From Planctomycetaceae bacterium (GTDB lineage Bacteria; Planctomycetota; Planctomycetia; Pirellulales; Thermoguttaceae), in the NCBI GenBank assembly GCA_031267635.1, contig JAIRYX010000142.1:1-15425 (forward strand): a stretch of 15,425 bases of DNA. The letters are read 5' to 3'. Of the stretch, positions 12,969-15,425 are shown piece after piece. Below the pieces are notes generated by a model. The model made no database searches. It saw only the letters and a list, made by a program, of their open reading frames with translations, and was not told the origin of the DNA. Made by a program: the position numbers and the translations under genes. Positions within the stretch are counted from its first letter, which is position 1, and every line of letters starts with the position of its first letter.

Positions 12969-15191
12969 ATGAAATACTTGCGCTATTTATTAGCTCTCAT
13001 TATCTGCCTTTTTGCACTTTATGGCGGATACCAGTTGTATGAACAATACCGCCCGAAACAACAGTTTTCGGAGGGGTTCCTACAAAATATGAAAGATTTT
13101 GGGTTTGAAACCGATCCCAATTCGCCGGATAGCGGAAACTCTTCGCTTTTGAAAAGCGAGAATCTCGGTAATCCATCGAGCCATTTGCAAAACGGTTCTG
13201 CAAATCCATCTTCCGAACTGCCATCGTTTTTGCAAAATCCGACAAGTTCAATTTCAGCGGATACGTCAAATTCCCCTACAACAATCGTTTCATCGGAATC
13301 TGCTACCGGAAACTTTCCTGATGTTTCAATATTTCCGCCAAACCAACCTTTTACTACAAACACTGTAGATTCAGCGGCTTCTACCAATGTTTCTCAGCAA
13401 CAAGAGAAACCGTTATCGGTATTTCCGAATATGTTCCAGACGAATCCGAACAACACGCCTGATGAAACGATTAACGCACAGCCGAATCCGTCAGAAAACC
13501 TTTTGACGCAAGAACGGCAAGTAACGAATCAAAATCCCCCGCCTTTTTCTTACGACCTTCACCCATCATTTCAAAATAATAGGGATTTACCCAATACGCA
13601 ATTTGATAGAAATAATTCGACGACCAATTATAAAAACCCTGAGTCAATGGCGAATACCAATCCGCAGAATTTGCCGGGAATTTCAACAACAGCATTGGAT
13701 TCCGCCAACTCCGCTTTCGCGAATCCGTCGGCAATTCCGCCTATGTTTTCTACCGATGCCTCGTCAATCACTACAACAGCACAGCCGTCGGAGCTAACGC
13801 CGACTCTTGTTTTGCCGTCTCCCACGACTGTATCGCCGGAACACCAGCCGCCAAACCTGCAACCGCAAAATCCAAATCAACCGTCGGTAACATCCGACAC
13901 GAATTCCGCCAATTCCGTAACAGAAATATCGGCAAATAAACTGCAAGACACGCCATCGGTTGTCGAGCCAACGACACAGCAATCACCATACACGTTTGAG
14001 GTTTTAGCACAACGTCCCAACGAGATTAACACAACGCCGTCACACCAAAACGATCCTGTATTGATTACGCCGATCAACCCCGCCGGAAATAAAAATATGA
14101 TGCCGTGCATTCAGGAAACGAATGTTTATCAACCGCGAATGGCAACGCACGAAACGGTTCGTCCATTGCCGCCGGTAGAAACCAACGCCAGTACCGCGCC
14201 GGTTCAGCCACCGACATTTACTCCGCAGTTGGCGGTTGTGTCGTTACCGCCCGTGCAAGAAAATCCGATCAATCTTACGGCAATAACAAGTCCTCCTCAT
14301 CCGGAGGATTCGACCGTAAATACAGCCGGAGCAGATGAAAAAATAACGCCGCTACAGCAATCCGTTACGGCGGCGCAGTTGCCGCTGTCTGCGCAAACTG
14401 TTTCCACAATATCGGCATCGGCAAATGCTGTCGTTCCGTTACCAATCACCGATTCGGGGGAGATTGCGCCGGAAATCGTTACCAAAGTGGAACAAATCGG
14501 ACAATTATTGCGGCAGAACGATATTGACAATGCGTATTCGCAATTAAGCAGTATGTATTTTACGGAAGAAATGAGTTCGGAAGAGCGTCAATATGTGGCA
14601 AAGCATCTCGACCAACTTGCGGGCGGCTTAATTTTTTCAAGACGAAGTAACTTACTGGAACCGCCTTACACTGTCAAAGAGAGCGATACTGTGGAAACAA
14701 TAGCGACGCAATATCGAATTACGCCGCAACTTTTGCGAAAACTCAATGGGATTCCCGAAAACACAAACGCCGCCGCAGGGACACAATTGAAAGTGATTCG
14801 CGGACCGCTTGATGCGCGAATTTATCCCGAACAACATGAAATGGTTGTGATTTTGCGGGGAAAATATGCTTGCCGATTTCCGTTGACGATTGGTTCCAAT
14901 TATGCCGGACAAACGGGAGAGTTTATTGTTCAGGACAAAGTGGTGAATCCGGTATTTGAATTAGCGTCGGGTTTGGGAAATATTCCGCCGGGCGATCCGT
15001 CGAATCCGCTGGGAAGCCGCTGGATTCAGCTATCGAAAGAAAGCGGTACGCTTGGCATTCACGGAACCAATTTGCCGGAAAATATCGGAACAACTCGAAA
15101 ATCAGCCGGCGTGTTCGGACTCCGCGAAAAAGACGTCGCCGAAGTTTACGACATGCTTGTTGTCGGCTCCAGCGTGAAAATTGTAAGGTAA
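12969..15191 (+). CDS. LysM plus YkuD-fold protein, probably catalytically inactive L,D-transpeptidase
   Basis: 740 residues from the ATG that starts the hydrophobic segment MKYLRYLLALIICLFALYGG; a longer open frame from a TTG at 12849 adds an unlikely N-terminus. That segment is an uncleaved anchor or signal peptide. Residues about 50-490 are a low-complexity Ser/Pro/Thr/Asn/Gln linker. A helical stretch follows (about 495-555), then a LysM domain (about 565-610, YTVKESDTVETIATQYRI) that would bind peptidoglycan, then a YkuD domain (614-740). The YkuD fold is well kept: PLTIG, TGEF, NPLGSRWI and GIHGT with His698. The active-site motif that is normally SHGC-R reads SAGVFG (712-717), replacing the catalytic Cys and its neighbouring His and Arg. 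I infer a non-catalytic peptidoglycan-binding or scaffold protein. The reading frame is intact through the stop, so this is not a simple frameshift. Confidence 0.88.
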   Translation: MKYLRYLLALIICLFALYGGYQLYEQYRPKQQFSEGFLQNMKDFGFETDPNSPDSGNSSLLKSENLGNPSSHLQNGSANPSSELPSFLQNPTSSISADTSNSPTTIVSSESATGNFPDVSIFPPNQPFTTNTVDSAASTNVSQQQEKPLSVFPNMFQTNPNNTPDETINAQPNPSENLLTQERQVTNQNPPPFSYDLHPSFQNNRDLPNTQFDRNNSTTNYKNPESMANTNPQNLPGISTTALDSANSAFANPSAIPPMFSTDASSITTTAQPSELTPTLVLPSPTTVSPEHQPPNLQPQNPNQPSVTSDTNSANSVTEISANKLQDTPSVVEPTTQQSPYTFEVLAQRPNEINTTPSHQNDPVLITPINPAGNKNMMPCIQETNVYQPRMATHETVRPLPPVETNASTAPVQPPTFTPQLAVVSLPPVQENPINLTAITSPPHPEDSTVNTAGADEKITPLQQSVTAAQLPLSAQTVSTISASANAVVPLPITDSGEIAPEIVTKVEQIGQLLRQNDIDNAYSQLSSMYFTEEMSSEERQYVAKHLDQLAGGLIFSRRSNLLEPPYTVKESDTVETIATQYRITPQLLRKLNGIPENTNAAAGTQLKVIRGPLDARIYPEQHEMVVILRGKYACRFPLTIGSNYAGQTGEFIVQDKVVNPVFELASGLGNIPPGDPSNPLGSRWIQLSKESGTLGIHGTNLPENIGTTRKSAGVFGLREKDVAEVYDMLVVGSSVKIVR

Positions 15192-15231
15192 TGCAAAAAT
15201 GAGCGACTATCGTCCTCGCCTTTGAAAATTC

Positions 15232-15425
15232 GGTCATGTTCTAAAATTATTGCACAGTCAAATCCCTTAACATTTCCTACTATTTTATTATAATTATTCC
15301 TCTATACAATCCAGCGAGGAGTATTTAGTATGACTTTAATTACACTCAAATGTCCGTTTTGCGGAAGTGCAGATGTCGGTAAAAATGGAACCAGCAGCAA
15401 TGGCAAACAGAGATACCTATGTAAA
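15232..15425 (+). mobile_element. IS1-family insertion sequence, left end (partial)
   Basis: GGTCATG at 15232-15238 resembles the GGTGATG tip of IS1 terminal repeats and lies 98 bp before the InsA-like start codon, a plausible IS1-family layout. The element runs off the window, so neither the right repeat nor the target duplication can be checked. The exact left boundary is tentative; the protein evidence is stronger than the boundary. Confidence 0.5.
15330..15425 (+). CDS. IS1-family transposase InsA-like protein (partial, N-terminus)
   Basis: Thirty-two codons before the window ends. LKCPFCGSADVGKNG followed by GKQRYLCK is the zinc-ribbon start of IS1-family InsA proteins (CPxC, a 'KNG' turn, then 'G.QRYLC'). 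In IS1 this domain binds the terminal repeats, and a frameshift joins it to the InsB catalytic part. The ATG at 15330 has GAGGAG (15316-15321) 8 bases upstream. It follows the LysM/YkuD gene by 138 bp on the same strand, with the candidate IS left end between. Whether the element is complete cannot be judged. Confidence 0.8.
   Translation, partial: MTLITLKCPFCGSADVGKNGTSSNGKQRYLCK

Overview
The window looks like chromosomal DNA of a planctomycete with moderate GC. The main evidence is a secreted protein whose C-terminus matches the Planctomycetes-specific TIGR03000 domain (11058-12341, minus strand). Supporting traits are a Tat-exported Gfo/Idh/MocA oxidoreductase, a secreted sulfatase with an extra C-terminal domain, a free-standing RNA polymerase alpha-CTD-like protein, and long secreted proteins rich in Ser, Pro, Thr and Asn. 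Assignment below phylum level is not possible from the sequence alone.

Layout. 1-173 is the 5' end of a minus-strand Gfo/Idh/MocA gene. 563-4295 holds cheA and cheR, a chemotaxis-type histidine kinase with two HPt domains and its partner methyltransferase family. 4313-6640 (minus) is a sulfatase, convergent with cheR. 6641-7207 is non-coding and carries an unusual array of short palindromes on a strict 21-bp pitch. 7208-10150 (minus) is a 980-residue single-pass membrane protein of unknown function. 10521-10814 is the alpha-CTD-like protein, with a good sigma70-type promoter and a palindrome just upstream. 11058-12341 (minus) is the TIGR03000 protein. It is divergent from 12969-15191, a LysM plus YkuD (L,D-transpeptidase fold) protein that has lost the usual catalytic residues. 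The 627 bp between these two contains a perfect 57-bp inverted repeat that looks like a MITE. At the right edge, 15330-15425 is the start of an IS1-family InsA-like zinc-ribbon protein, with a candidate left terminal repeat at 15232.

How the genes relate. cheA and cheR plausibly act in one signalling pathway, although no receptor, CheW, CheY or CheB is visible here. The two secreted or envelope proteins flanking the MITE share a design: an export or anchor segment, a long low-complexity linker and a C-terminal beta-rich domain. Both plausibly work at the cell envelope. The other genes look like independent units. The observations most worth following are the 21-bp palindrome array, the apparently dead L,D-transpeptidase domain, the free-standing alpha-CTD and the MITE-like hairpin.
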